Shown here piece by piece: positions 1 to 7,962 of a stretch of 64,000 nt of DNA. The stretch spans positions 92,891 to 156,890 of the forward strand of contig NZ_FZQA01000008.1 in assembly GCF_900199215.1 (NCBI RefSeq), given 5' to 3'. The stretch comes from Amphiplicatus metriothermophilus (GTDB lineage Bacteria > Pseudomonadota > Alphaproteobacteria > Caulobacterales > Parvularculaceae). Within the stretch, counting starts at the first letter, position 1. The number at the start of each line of letters is the position of its first letter. The notes beneath the pieces were generated by a model. The model worked only from the letters and a program-made list of their open reading frames with translations, was not told the DNA's origin and did not search any database. The position numbers and the translations under genes are program-made.

Positions 1-1945
1 TGTCGAGCGGGCGGAGCTTCACTCCGCCGTCGATGAAAAAGCGATCGGGCGAGAGAACGCCGACGAAGTCGCCCGTATCGACGTTTTCGCCGTCGATCGT
101 CGCATAATTGGCGCGCGCGTAGACCCATTCTGAATCGTATTGGGCTTCAAGCTCGACGCCGGAAAGCTTCGCATTCGTCACGTTCACATTGCGGCTGAAA
201 TTGCCGAACGCCTCGCCGGAGCCGCAGGGCGGGAAGGGCGCGCCGAAGCAGCCGGCAGGGATGCTTACTTCAAGGTCGATGAGATTGGTCACGTCTGATT
301 CGTAATAGGACGCCTTTGCCGTGAAAGAGTCGCCGCGCGATAGAATGTCGTTGAAATCGACGCCCGCGCCGACTTCCCATGTCTCGGATTCCTCAGCGAC
401 GAGATCCGGGTTGGCGATGAAGAAGTTTGTTACGAATGTCGGCGGAAAAGGCGGGATCGCCGACATGTCCGGGATCTGGAAATGGACGCCGTCGGCATAG
501 ATTTCGTTAAAGGAGGGCGCGCGGAACGCTTCCGCCCAGTTGCCGAAAAGAATGAGCTGCGGGAGCGGCTTGTAGGAGACGCCGATCTTGGGAGAGACGG
601 CAGAATCCTCCGTATTCTGCTGGTCGGGCGCTTCGTTCTCGAAGCGGTCCCAGCGGACGCCGGGAATAAGCGTCAGCACGCCCGGCGCGCCGAGCGGTCG
701 CTCCAGCGCGAGTTCGCCTTGTGCGAAAGCGCCGTAAAACCGGCTCTTCGCATTCGGAACGCCGCCGCGGGTCCCGTCGGGGCTCGTGTTGTCGCGGCCG
801 GTCTGTTCATCGACGTAAAACTCGCCGCCATAGGTCAGGGTCAGCGTCGCGCGCCGGCCGAAATCGAAACGCGACCGATTATCGAGGGCGACGCCGGTCG
901 TCTCCACAATCCGCGAGACGACGCGCGTCGATTCCCGTTCGTCTTCCGTCACGTCGTTCCGCGTATGATACGCGGTCAGATTGAGGTCGATCAGCGCAGA
1001 GCCGGGGGCGAAGTTGACGACGCCCTGAACGGTGTCGCTCTCGATCTCTCGGTCGACCAGCTCGTTGCCGGGGCCGGCGATATTCTCGCCCTGCGGGTTG
1101 TTGGGATCGACCGAATCGCCGCGATAGCGGATCCATGAGGCCGAGACCGTCCAGGCGTCGGCCGGGCGCGCGGTCGCTTTCAGAAGCGAGGAGGCGACTT
1201 GATCGTCCGCAGGCAGATCGAGTCCGCTGCCGAGCGCGATGTCGCCGGATTTCCGATAGGTGAAACCGCCCACCATGTCGAGCCGTCCGTCGGCCGATCG
1301 CCAGGCGCCGGAGGTCGAAAGGCGCCATTCGTCGTTCACGGACTGAAATCCGGCCCCGGCTTTCACGCCGGCCGCCTGGCCTTCTTCGAGAAAGTCCTCC
1401 GCCGTCACGGTTCGAAGCGCGACGACCCCGCCCAGCGCGCCGGAGCCGTAAAGGGCCGAGGCCGGTCCGCGCACCACTTCGACGGCTTTCAACAGGTCGG
1501 GGTCGACGAAAAACCGTCCGTCGTGTCCGGACAGAAAACTCTGCCGCGCGCCGTCGAACAGGACGAGCACGCCTTCCCCTTCGAGCCCGCGAATAGTCGG
1601 CGTCTCCCCCGCGCGGCGCGGCCCGCCGTCGAAGCGCGCGCCGGGAATCGCCTGAAAAACGTCCGATACGGTCGAAGGATTGAGATCGTCGATGACGTCG
1701 CGTTCGATGACGCTCGCCTGGCCGGGATAGTCGAAAGCCGGCATCGGATTGCGCGTGGCGTAGACGGTGATGACGTCAAGCTGCGCGAGCCGAATTTCCG
1801 GCGGAGCGGATTGGCTCTCCGACGCTGATTCTTCCGTCTCGGCGATTCCCGCGGCTCCCAGGGCCGCGCTATCCGGCGTCGTTTGCGCCGCCGCCCCGAG
1901 AGAGATCGCGGCCGTCGCGACGCCGCCTAGAAATACGCTTCTCAT
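1..1945 (-). CDS. TonB-dependent haem/haemoglobin-type outer-membrane receptor (C-terminus beyond left edge)
   Basis: Outer-membrane receptor that would import haem or a ferric complex using TonB energy. The reading frame is open on the minus strand from an ATG at 1945 to the window edge, about 648 codons. A signal peptide (MRSVFLGGVATAAISL...) is followed by a roughly 30-residue Glu/Ser-rich spacer and a TonB-box-like stretch (LDVITVYATRNP, near residue 55). A plug domain follows (VFQAIPGARF, IRGLEGEGVLVLFDG, VEVVRGPASALYGSGALGG), then beta-barrel strands. The motif RAPSFNEIYADGVHF resembles the conserved barrel signature of the haemoglobin/haem receptor family, so haem is the favoured substrate, but a siderophore is not excluded. 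It diverges from a DUF6607 lipoprotein, with Fur-like boxes between them. The C-terminal barrel end is outside the window. Confidence 0.9.
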   Translation of the reverse strand, partial: MRSVFLGGVATAAISLGAAAQTTPDSAALGAAGIAETEESASESQSAPPEIRLAQLDVITVYATRNPMPAFDYPGQASVIERDVIDDLNPSTVSDVFQAIPGARFDGGPRRAGETPTIRGLEGEGVLVLFDGARQSFLSGHDGRFFVDPDLLKAVEVVRGPASALYGSGALGGVVALRTVTAEDFLEEGQAAGVKAGAGFQSVNDEWRLSTSGAWRSADGRLDMVGGFTYRKSGDIALGSGLDLPADDQVASSLLKATARPADAWTVSASWIRYRGDSVDPNNPQGENIAGPGNELVDREIESDTVQGVVNFAPGSALIDLNLTAYHTRNDVTEDERESTRVVSRIVETTGVALDNRSRFDFGRRATLTLTYGGEFYVDEQTGRDNTSPDGTRGGVPNAKSRFYGAFAQGELALERPLGAPGVLTLIPGVRWDRFENEAPDQQNTEDSAVSPKIGVSYKPLPQLILFGNWAEAFRAPSFNEIYADGVHFQIPDMSAIPPFPPTFVTNFFIANPDLVAEESETWEVGAGVDFNDILSRGDSFTAKASYYESDVTNLIDLEVSIPAGCFGAPFPPCGSGEAFGNFSRNVNVTNAKLSGVELEAQYDSEWVYARANYATIDGENVDTGDFVGVLSPDRFFIDGGVKLRPLD

Positions 1946-1959
1946 AATGCCCCGCCTTG

Positions 1960-1980
1960 TTGAGAATGGCTCGCAATTGC
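1960..1980. promoter_or_regulatory. Degenerate Fur-like box
   Basis: TTGAGAATGgctcgcAATTGC reads as an imperfect form of the classic iron box TTGAGAATGATTCTCAATTGC. It lies only about 15 nt before the receptor ATG at 1945. It is oriented opposite to the better box at 2007-2030, so the two together form a large inverted arrangement. Regulation by a Fur-family protein is inferred from the motif and from the iron-type receptor downstream. Confidence 0.45.
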
Positions 1981-2006
1981 GTCTCTCTAACCGGGGAAAA
2001 ACAAGA

Positions 2007-2030
2007 TTGCAAGTCAGAATCGTTCTCAAT
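2007..2030 (-). promoter_or_regulatory. Fur-like iron box in the divergent promoter region
   Basis: On the minus strand this reads ATTGAGAACGATTCTGACTTGCAA. It matches the common Fur-box form TTGAGAATGATTCTCATTTGCAA with few changes and keeps the GAGAA...TTCT core. It sits about 62 nt upstream of the receptor start (1945) and about 93 nt upstream of the divergent lipoprotein start (2123), so one site could repress both when iron is replete. Confidence 0.6.
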
Positions 2031-2122
2031 ATAACGCGATCGCGGCTTCGGCCACGGGTGCGATCGCAGCGCGCTTCGCGGCCCGGCGCGCAGGACGGCT
2101 GACGGCGGAAGGAATAACGGGG

Positions 2123-3175
2123 ATGACCATGCGCAGGAAAACTCTGGCGGCTGGCGCGGCGGCGCTTGTATGCGGGCTCACGGCGGCAGGTTGCGCGGGA
2201 ACGGGCGCGGACCGCGCAGGCTTTTCGCATCCGACGGAAGCCGCCGGCGCTTTCGCCGAGACGCGCCGCGCGAAGTTCGAACTGGACCGGCGCGCGATTC
2301 TGGCGATGGCCGGCGACTATCGCGTTGCTTTCAGCTTCACCGAGACGGTTCCCTTCATCGAGGGCTATGATCCGAAGCCGCCCTACAAAACCAGCGGCGA
2401 CGAGATCGTGCGCGTGATCGAGGACAGGGGCGATTTCATCAGCCTCCAGCATATTCTCGTCGTCGGCGGCGAGGAAAAGATTCCGGTCAAGCACTGGCGT
2501 CAGGACTGGATTTACGAACCTGAAGAAGTGATCGAGTTCGTCGGCGGTGCCGCCTGGCGCGTGCGCGCGCTGTCGCCGGCCGAACGCAAGGGAAAATGGG
2601 CGCAGATCGTCTATCAGGTCGACGACGCGCCGCGCTACGGCGCGGTCGCCGAGTGGCGGCACGAAAACGGCGTGTCCGAATGGACCTCGCCGCCGAGCCT
2701 GCGGCCGCTGCCGCGCCGCGACGCGACCAAGCGGGACGATTACGACGCCATCCTCGCCGTCAACCGCCACGCCATCGCGCCCTGGGGGTGGGTCCACGAG
2801 CAGGATAACTCCAAGCTGGCCCTGCGCGGGAAAGATCGCATCCTGGTTCGGGAGATCGGGGTAAACACTTATACGCACGCTGACGATATTGCTGCTGAGG
2901 TCGCCGAAGACTATTGGGCCGCCACCAAAGGCTTTTGGGCTGGCGTTCGCGCGGAATGGGCGCGCATCGCCGCGCAGAGCAAGCTCTTCGGGCTGACGAT
3001 ACAGGGAGAGCCCGAAGCGCTCTACGACCCCGTTCTCGCGCTCGCCGGGGCGGCGGCCGACGGCGCCATGACCGAGGCCGAGGCGCTCGCCGAGGCGCGC
3101 GCCGTCATCGCGCGATATGCGACGACCGCGCCCGGCGCGCTCGAAGAGCGCCTCGCCGCAGCGCGCGCGGAGTGA
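2123..3175 (+). CDS. DUF6607-family lipoprotein next to iron receptor
   Basis: A 350-residue exported protein. The N-terminus is a lipoprotein signal (basic MRRK, hydrophobic run, LTAAGC with Cys24), so the mature protein should be membrane-anchored in the periplasm or outer membrane. The body matches my recollection of DUF6607 proteins: an early FSFTET motif, LQHILVVGGEEKIPVKHWRQ, and a W/Y-rich DWIYEPEE stretch. Family members often sit beside TonB-dependent haem or iron receptors, as here. The biochemical function is unknown. A GGAAGGA sequence about 10 nt ahead supports the ATG at 2123; an in-frame ATG two codons later is also possible. Shared Fur-like boxes suggest iron-responsive expression. 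A strong hairpin follows the stop codon. Confidence 0.8.
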   Translation: MTMRRKTLAAGAAALVCGLTAAGCAGTGADRAGFSHPTEAAGAFAETRRAKFELDRRAILAMAGDYRVAFSFTETVPFIEGYDPKPPYKTSGDEIVRVIEDRGDFISLQHILVVGGEEKIPVKHWRQDWIYEPEEVIEFVGGAAWRVRALSPAERKGKWAQIVYQVDDAPRYGAVAEWRHENGVSEWTSPPSLRPLPRRDATKRDDYDAILAVNRHAIAPWGWVHEQDNSKLALRGKDRILVREIGVNTYTHADDIAAEVAEDYWAATKGFWAGVRAEWARIAAQSKLFGLTIQGEPEALYDPVLALAGAAADGAMTEAEALAEARAVIARYATTAPGALEERLAAARAE

Positions 3176-3214
3176 CCGCCAAACCGCAAGAAGAGCCTTT
3201 GCAAAACGACGAAG

Positions 3215-3245
3215 AAACCGCCCTCCGAAGATCCGGGGGCGGTTT
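3215..3245 (+). terminator. Rho-independent terminator after the DUF6607 gene
   Basis: Perfect 9-bp stem AAACCGCCC / GGGCGGTTT with a loop that can itself partly pair, followed by TTTCC. It lies 40 nt after the stop at 3175 and before the convergent gene that ends at 3297, so it may act in both directions. Confidence 0.75.
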
Positions 3246-3296
3246 CCTGGCGCTTCTCGCTCGGACGAAGCAGAAGAAAACGCCGGCGGCGCGCGT

Positions 3297-4349
3297 CTAG
3301 CTTGCGTTCGCGTCGACCCCGGCGACCCAGCCGATGCACCCGGCGACGTCGTTGAGAGCATGCTCGCCGAGGCAGAAAGCCTCTTCGTAAGGCGCGCGCG
3401 TCGCCGCAATGCACTGGCGCAGCGTCAGCGACGCCATCGACAGGCAACGCTCGGCGCGGTCGTTCTTGGCGTAAACGTCGACCAGCTTTTCGTTGACCTC
3501 GCCGACGGCGTAGCGTGCGGCGAGATTGAGCACGCGGTCGAGAATCACCTGCGCGTTGGGCTCGTCATTGCCTCTGGCGCGGCCATGGGCGCCCCAGTCA
3601 GGGGCCCAGGCTTCGTCGACGCTGGCGAGCATCGGCGCGACGACCCCGCTCTTGGCGGCGGCCTGAAACGCGGGAACCGGCGTCGCAGGCCGCGAGCGGG
3701 CGTAGGCGGCCGCTTCGCTCAGCCGCTGCTGGCTCGAAGCGATGCGGCTCTTGCCCCAGCTCGTGCGTTGCATGGCGTATGCCTGTTCCTTGAACGCTTC
3801 GCCAAGCGCGGCGAAGCGGGTCGCGTCCTGAGCCGTCACCGCGAGCACCCGGTTCATCGCCTCTCTCGCGCCCGGAAGTTTGCGCGGATAGCTCGGGTCG
3901 GCCGCAAGTTTGGCCAGAAAGGCGTCGCGTCCGGCGAGTCCGGTCTTGCGGTCTTTCTTGGCCTTCATTTCCTTTTCCAGCGCTTCGGCGAACTCAGGCG
4001 TGTCGGCGGCCACCAGCGCGGCGTAGGCGACCCAGCCGCTCGAAAGGGCCATCGAGTCGTGCGAAGACAAGCGCAAATGCGCTTCGCGGGTGGTCTTGGC
4101 GCTGTCGAAAGGCGTAGCCTCGATGACCGCCACGTCGCTGCGGAACCGCACATACTCCGCCGCCCGGCGCTCCAGCGCGCTCTGGCGCGGCTGGGCGAGC
4201 GTGTCGGCGGCCACGGTGGTCGATGCAGCAGCCCCCAGCACCACGGCGGCCGCCAAAAACGGCCGCCTCGATCGCCGAAGGATGGCGCAAGAAAGGCGTC
4301 GGCCGCCGCGCGACGAGGCCGAAGCGGCCGGCGAATCGTTACGCAACAT
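3297..4349 (-). CDS. Exported conserved hypothetical protein
   Basis: A 350-residue protein that I cannot place in a named family. The first 25 residues are Arg/Ser-rich and precede a hydrophobic stretch (PFLAAAVVLGAAASTTVA), consistent with a signal peptide with an extended n-region, or with a start further in. The mature part is mainly helical and contains four late cysteines (ERCLSMASLTLRQC, EEAFCLG, VAGCIGW) that could form two disulfides in the periplasm. It converges on the DUF6607 gene and diverges from the histidine kinase at 4615. Its promoter would lie in the 265-bp gap containing three GTTAAC sites. Composition matches its neighbours. Confidence 0.75.
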   Translation of the reverse strand: MLRNDSPAASASSRGGRRLSCAILRRSRRPFLAAAVVLGAAASTTVAADTLAQPRQSALERRAAEYVRFRSDVAVIEATPFDSAKTTREAHLRLSSHDSMALSSGWVAYAALVAADTPEFAEALEKEMKAKKDRKTGLAGRDAFLAKLAADPSYPRKLPGAREAMNRVLAVTAQDATRFAALGEAFKEQAYAMQRTSWGKSRIASSQQRLSEAAAYARSRPATPVPAFQAAAKSGVVAPMLASVDEAWAPDWGAHGRARGNDEPNAQVILDRVLNLAARYAVGEVNEKLVDVYAKNDRAERCLSMASLTLRQCIAATRAPYEEAFCLGEHALNDVAGCIGWVAGVDANAS

Positions 4350-4550
4350 AGAATCCCTCTCCCGTTGCAGGCGCCCCTGATGCAGGCGGCCTCCACGTCT
4401 AACGCGCCCCTGCCTAAAAACAGTTTGGCCATACTAGCGGCATTCGAGACAAATTCGAGGCGTTCGCGCCGGCGGTCAGCGTCAATTTTCGGCAAGTTTG
4501 CGCAGCGGCCCGCTTCTCGCCGGCGACAAGGCCGGTCATGTTCAGTGTTT

Positions 4551-4609
4551 GTTAACGATGGGGCGGCCAAAGTAAGCCAGACGTTAACCTTGGTCGCCAG
4601 GACGTTAAC
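4551..4609. promoter_or_regulatory. Three helically phased GTTAAC sites upstream of kinase gene
   Basis: GTTAAC occurs at 4551-4556, 4583-4588 and 4604-4609. The steps of 32 and 21 nt are close to three and two helical turns. The last two share the longer direct repeat GACGTTAACC or near it. Isolated TTAAC half-sites resemble half of the CtrA motif (TTAA-N7-TTAA), but none is paired at N7 spacing here. The last site ends only 6 nt before the ATG at 4615, so binding there would block translation initiation or a very short leader. Confidence 0.4.
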
Positions 4610-4614
4610 CGCTC

Positions 4615-5874
4615 ATGCTGACGCGCGCCTTCGCAGTTCTGAAGAAACGCCTGGGCCTGTTGGCCCGCGCAGGCGGCGAAGCGGTCTGGGACGGCGGGCC
4701 GGGCGCCTGCGTGGCGCTGGTGGATCGGGCGGGCCGGCTTCGCGATCTTTCCGACGGCGCCGCGCCTGTTCTGGGCGCGCCGCGCGCCCGGCTTATCGGG
4801 CGCGATTTCACGAGTCTGTTCCGCAGCGAAGATCGGCCGGCCGTCGAGCGCGCGCTTTCGCTTGGCGGCGCGGCCGGACGGATCGTTTGCGCCCTTGCGG
4901 AGCCTGCGCCGGAAGGAGCCCCGCGCCGGGTGGAGGTCGCGACGAGCCTGCGCGCCGACGGCTCGCGCGCCGCGCTCATTCTGGACCGCAACGAAGAGAT
5001 CGAGGAAGCCGCCGCCTTGCGGGCCGAGGCCGAAGCCGCTCGCCGGGAAGCGAAAGAGCGCGCCGACCTGCTCGCCGATCTCAGCCATGAGATGCGCACG
5101 CCCCTCAATGCGGTCATCGGCTTCGCCGAGGCGATGAACGAGGAGACCTACGGTCCTCTCGGCCATGCGAAATACGCCGAATACGCCCGGCATATCCGCG
5201 CGTCCGGCGGGCATCTGCTCGATCTGGTCTCGTCGATCCTCGACCTCGCGAAAATCGAGGCGGATCGGTTCTCGCTCAAGCGCGAGCGGACCGACGTGGG
5301 CGCGCTGGTCGAAGAATGCGCCGGCATGGTCCGTCTGGCGGCCGAGCGCGCCGGTCTCGCGCTGGACGTCGAGATCGAAGAAGAGCTTCCCGAAAGCTTC
5401 CTTGATCCGCGCGCCGTCCGGCAGATTCTTCTCAACCTTCTGTCCAATGCGGTGAAGTTCACGAGCGACGGCGGCGTCACGCTGAAAGCGCTGCGCGAGG
5501 GCGACGAGATCGTCCTGGTCGTGCGCGACACCGGCGTCGGCATGAGCAAGGCCGAGCTCGCCAAGCTCGGCGCGCGTTTCACGGCCGCCCATGGCGACGG
5601 CGTGCGCGGCGCGAAAGGCGCCGGCCTCGGTCTCGCGCTCGCTTTCGCGCTGGCCGAGCTGCATGGCGGATCGATGAAGCTCGACAGCGCGCCGGGCGAA
5701 GGCGTGACGGCGAGGGTGCGCCTGCCGATCGCCGCGCCCGCCGCGCCAGCTCGCGTGCGGCGGCTATCGTCGGGGCGCGGCGAAGAAGCTGACGCTCATG
5801 CGCGAAAGCCCGCGATCTTGACCCAGCTTGAGCGAATCGAAGCCTATCGTCGCGAGCGCGCCAGCGCCGCCTGA
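4615..5874 (+). CDS. Soluble PAS sensor histidine kinase, PleC/DivJ-like core
   Basis: Autophosphorylating histidine kinase of two-component signalling, 419 residues. Domains in order: a PAS-like sensor (about 25-130), a short coiled coil (130-150), a HisKA dimerisation domain with phospho-acceptor His158 in DLSHEMRTPLNAVIGF, and a HATPase_c domain. The latter shows the N box (ILLNLLSNAVKFT, Asn264/Asn268), the G1 box (VRDTGVGM) and the G2 box (GAGLGLALA). The GHLLDLVSSILDLAKIEAD segment resembles the PleC/DivJ group that controls the cell cycle. No transmembrane segment is visible, so the sensor is cytoplasmic. A basic tail of about 40 residues follows the catalytic domain. No response regulator lies nearby, so its partner is elsewhere. 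Assignment to the cell-cycle group is inference. Confidence 0.9.
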   Translation: MLTRAFAVLKKRLGLLARAGGEAVWDGGPGACVALVDRAGRLRDLSDGAAPVLGAPRARLIGRDFTSLFRSEDRPAVERALSLGGAAGRIVCALAEPAPEGAPRRVEVATSLRADGSRAALILDRNEEIEEAAALRAEAEAARREAKERADLLADLSHEMRTPLNAVIGFAEAMNEETYGPLGHAKYAEYARHIRASGGHLLDLVSSILDLAKIEADRFSLKRERTDVGALVEECAGMVRLAAERAGLALDVEIEEELPESFLDPRAVRQILLNLLSNAVKFTSDGGVTLKALREGDEIVLVVRDTGVGMSKAELAKLGARFTAAHGDGVRGAKGAGLGLALAFALAELHGGSMKLDSAPGEGVTARVRLPIAAPAAPARVRRLSSGRGEEADAHARKPAILTQLERIEAYRRERASAA

Positions 5875-5966
5875 CGTAGGCGCATTTATTCTCTGCGTCT
5901 TGGGAAGTCTGCACCCGTCTGCGCGCCGCTTTGACAGGGCGCGGCGATCTCGCACATGCTCCCGCC

Positions 5967-6305
5967 ATGCCGACGTCGTCGCGCCTGAAGACCGAAATCC
6001 GCGTGGCCGCGCATCTGCGCCGGGCGCAGGCGGCCGGCGCTTTTGCGCATATCGCGCGCAAAGGCGATCCGGATGCGGGCGCGATCGCCGTCAAGGTGTT
6101 CATGGGCCGTCTGGAAACGGGGCCTGTCGCGCGGCTTTTCATTCAGAGCCGCAACGAAATGGGAGAGACCATCTGGCGGGAGCCTTTCGATGGTCCGGTT
6201 CCGGAGGAAAGGGCGGACGATTGGCTCGCGCGCGAGCGCCGCATCGATCCCGATCTGTGGATCGTCGAGGTGGAGGATCGCCAGGGCCGCAGCTTCGTGG
6301 AGTAG
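5967..6305 (+). CDS. DUF1491 family protein
   Basis: A 112-residue cytoplasmic protein. The conserved DUF1491 pattern is present: RLKTEIRVAAHLRRAQ near the start, then a GDPDAGAIAVKV motif, a W-x-R-E-P-F segment and an acidic end (DPDLWIVEVEDRQGR). The family is nearly restricted to alphaproteobacteria and has no established function. An upstream in-frame ATG at 5931 exists, but the family alignment begins at MPTSSRLKTE, so I chose 5967. It follows the histidine kinase by 92 nt on the same strand. Confidence 0.85.
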   Translation: MPTSSRLKTEIRVAAHLRRAQAAGAFAHIARKGDPDAGAIAVKVFMGRLETGPVARLFIQSRNEMGETIWREPFDGPVPEERADDWLARERRIDPDLWIVEVEDRQGRSFVE

Positions 6306-6317
6306 CCTGCAATGACA

Positions 6318-6343
6318 AACGCCGCGCTGACTGGCGCGGCGTT
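6318..6343. terminator. Hairpin between convergent DUF1491 and HU genes
   Basis: Perfect 10-bp stem AACGCCGCGC / GCGCGGCGTT with a 6-nt loop, between the stop codons at 6305 (plus) and 6408 (minus). On the minus strand it is followed by TTTGTCATT, so it best serves the HU transcript. Bidirectional use is plausible. Confidence 0.7.
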
Positions 6344-6407
6344 CGCTCGGGATCCCGCCTGTCGCGCCGCCGGCGCCGCGCAGACAGCGGCGCGCGGCGT
6401 GCGCTCG

Positions 6408-6797
6408 TTAAATGGATTCCTTAAGATCTTTCGCTGGGCGGAAGGCGATCTTCTTGCTCGCCTTGATCTTGATCGGTTCGCCGGTTGCGGGGTTGCGGCC
6501 CATGCGCGCCGGGCGGTGACGGACCTGAAGGATGCCGAGACCCGCGATGCGGATCTTCGATCCTTTCTTCAGATATTTGCCGATCAGCGAGACGAAGTCG
6601 CCCAGCGCGCCTTCGGCCTGCTTTTTCGGCAGATCGTGAGAGGCGGCGATCTCCGCCGCCAGATGCTTGAGCGTGAGGACGGCGGGCGTCCCCTTGGCGG
6701 CGGTCTTTTTCGCGGCCGCTTTCTTCGCGGGCGCTTTTTTGGCCGTCGTCTTCTTCGCGGCGGTCTTCTTCGCCGTAGTCTTCTTTTTCGCTGCCAT
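6408..6797 (-). CDS. HU-family DNA-binding protein with N-terminal lysine/alanine tail
   Basis: Nucleoid-associated protein that bends and compacts DNA as a dimer; 129 residues against about 90 for ordinary HU. Residues 1-36 are a low-complexity tail of AKKT/AKKA units like the C-terminal tail of histone H1. Residues 39-129 are a complete HU/IHF fold, with the arm signature RMGRNPATGEPI containing the intercalating proline. N-terminally tailed HU proteins occur in several alphaproteobacteria. The tail is expected to add non-specific DNA binding. The gene is monocistronic, with a terminator hairpin downstream and an unusual 590-bp upstream gap with an AT-rich core. Confidence 0.93.
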   Translation of the reverse strand: MAAKKKTTAKKTAAKKTTAKKAPAKKAAAKKTAAKGTPAVLTLKHLAAEIAASHDLPKKQAEGALGDFVSLIGKYLKKGSKIRIAGLGILQVRHRPARMGRNPATGEPIKIKASKKIAFRPAKDLKESI

Positions 6798-7388
6798 TGG
6801 ATGTCCTCTAATGATGCGGGCGAATCCCGAGCGCGCACAGAATCACGCGATTCGCCGTTTAACAAGCGTTTTTAGAGGCTCCAAGCCCTGTCCGCGTCCT
6901 TTGAATGTCCGCGTTTTCGGGCCGGACGAGGGGGCGGAAACTCCCTACCCACGGGGGTTTTCGCCCTTCGCGCGCCGCCGATCTGTATTCACGCTCCCGC
7001 CTTCTGTATTTGTTTCCATACGCCTTATGATGAAGAAATGCCGATTTTTTCGATATTTTCCGTGCCATCAAAGGTGTTCGATTAATATATCGCACACGGA
7101 TTATCTTTTGAAATCCCCAAAAGAAATCTCGCCCCGCCGGGCCGGCGCGGCGAATGCTCGCCGAGCGGCAAGGCCCGTTCCGGGCGGCGAAAAAATTTTC
7201 GCCCGGCGTCCGGCGAAAGCGCGCGCCGGCCTTTTCGCCCGCCAGGGCGCGAATCGGCCGCCTCTCGCGCGCCGGGCGCAGGGCGTTGAAATATGGCGGC
7301 GCGGCGGCCGACCTCGACCCATCTCCGCCAAATTCGCTTCTAGAATGAGCCTGTCGAAAGCCGGCTGGGGCGAGCCAGGGAGGTTTCG
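6798..7388. other. Long divergent intergenic region with AT-rich core
   Basis: No supportable gene is seen in these 591 bp between HU (minus) and the secreted His/Tyr-rich protein (plus). About 6985-7120 is strikingly AT-rich for this window, with runs such as GATTTTTTCGATATTTTCC and TTAATATATCGC and two TCTGTATT copies about 25 bp apart. This may be the HU promoter and upstream activation region. An unannotated small RNA is possible but unsupported. GGGAGG just before 7389 is the ribosome binding site of the next gene. Confidence 0.5.
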
Positions 7389-7889
7389 ATGAGCAGACTC
7401 TTTCGACTGACCGCGCCCCTCGCGGCTGGTCTCGCCGTGCTGGGCCTGACGGCCGCCGCCGCAGGGCATCGCGACGGGCGGCCGCCATATTGCGCGATCG
7501 ACCACGACCATCGCGCGCATCATCACGACTATTACGACTATCACCCTCACGACCGATATTATCGCGCAGAGCCTTACAGCGCCGGCGCGAGCGTGACGGC
7601 GCGCATCGGCGGGCCCGATTACGACGGCCGCTATTACGAGGGACGGAGCGACTATCGCCGGGCCCATCCTCATCGCGGCTCAAAGGTCGTGAAGCGGCGG
7701 GTTTTCGACACACGCTATCGCGCGCGGATCGTGCTTGTAGAAGAGCTGTTCTACGGCCGACGCGGCCGCGATCTCGTCTGCACGGTCTCGGTGCATGGTC
7801 CTGACGCGCGCTACGTGCCGTGGGGCCGCGTGCGCAGCATCGCGGCGCGCAATTGCTCGCGCCGCGCCGAGGTCCGTTATTACGCATGA
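7389..7889 (+). CDS. Secreted His/Tyr/Asp-rich protein of unknown function
   Basis: A 166-residue protein with a clear signal peptide (residues 1-25, LAAGLAVLGLTAAAAG). A His/Tyr/Asp-rich segment follows (about 33-60, YCAIDHDHRAHHHDYYDYH), then a basic C-terminal domain with two cysteines (LVCTVSV and ARNCSRR) that ends in RYYA. The His-rich part could bind metal ions. The C-terminal domain resembles in style, though not provably in ancestry, the secreted protein at 23117, which also ends in VRYY after a Cys-containing YGRR/RRGRR region. AGGGAGG before the ATG is a strong ribosome binding site. No family recognised. Confidence 0.75.
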   Translation: MSRLFRLTAPLAAGLAVLGLTAAAAGHRDGRPPYCAIDHDHRAHHHDYYDYHPHDRYYRAEPYSAGASVTARIGGPDYDGRYYEGRSDYRRAHPHRGSKVVKRRVFDTRYRARIVLVEELFYGRRGRDLVCTVSVHGPDARYVPWGRVRSIAARNCSRRAEVRYYA

Positions 7890-7895
7890 GCTGTC

Positions 7896-7957
7896 GGGAT
7901 CGGGGAAAGCAGATTGAGGAACAGGATCGGCGCCCATCATTCCCGATCCCCGATCCC
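7896..7957. repeat. Heptad-repeat inverted element between convergent genes
   Basis: Arms GGGATCGGGGA (7896-7906) and TCCCCGATCCC (7947-7957) are perfect 11-nt reverse complements around a 40-nt loop. The right arm is made of two CGATCCC heptads in tandem. It lies between the stop codons of convergent genes, so it may serve as a bidirectional terminator. The same heptad type (CGATnnC) recurs between nadB and nadA. Confidence 0.6.
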
Positions 7958-7962
7958 TTCGC

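Noticed and set aside
3117..5090. Plus-strand open frame of 657 codons
   Set aside because: It crosses the antisense of the hypothetical protein, a promoter region and the kinase gene in another frame; Arg-rich with no domain.
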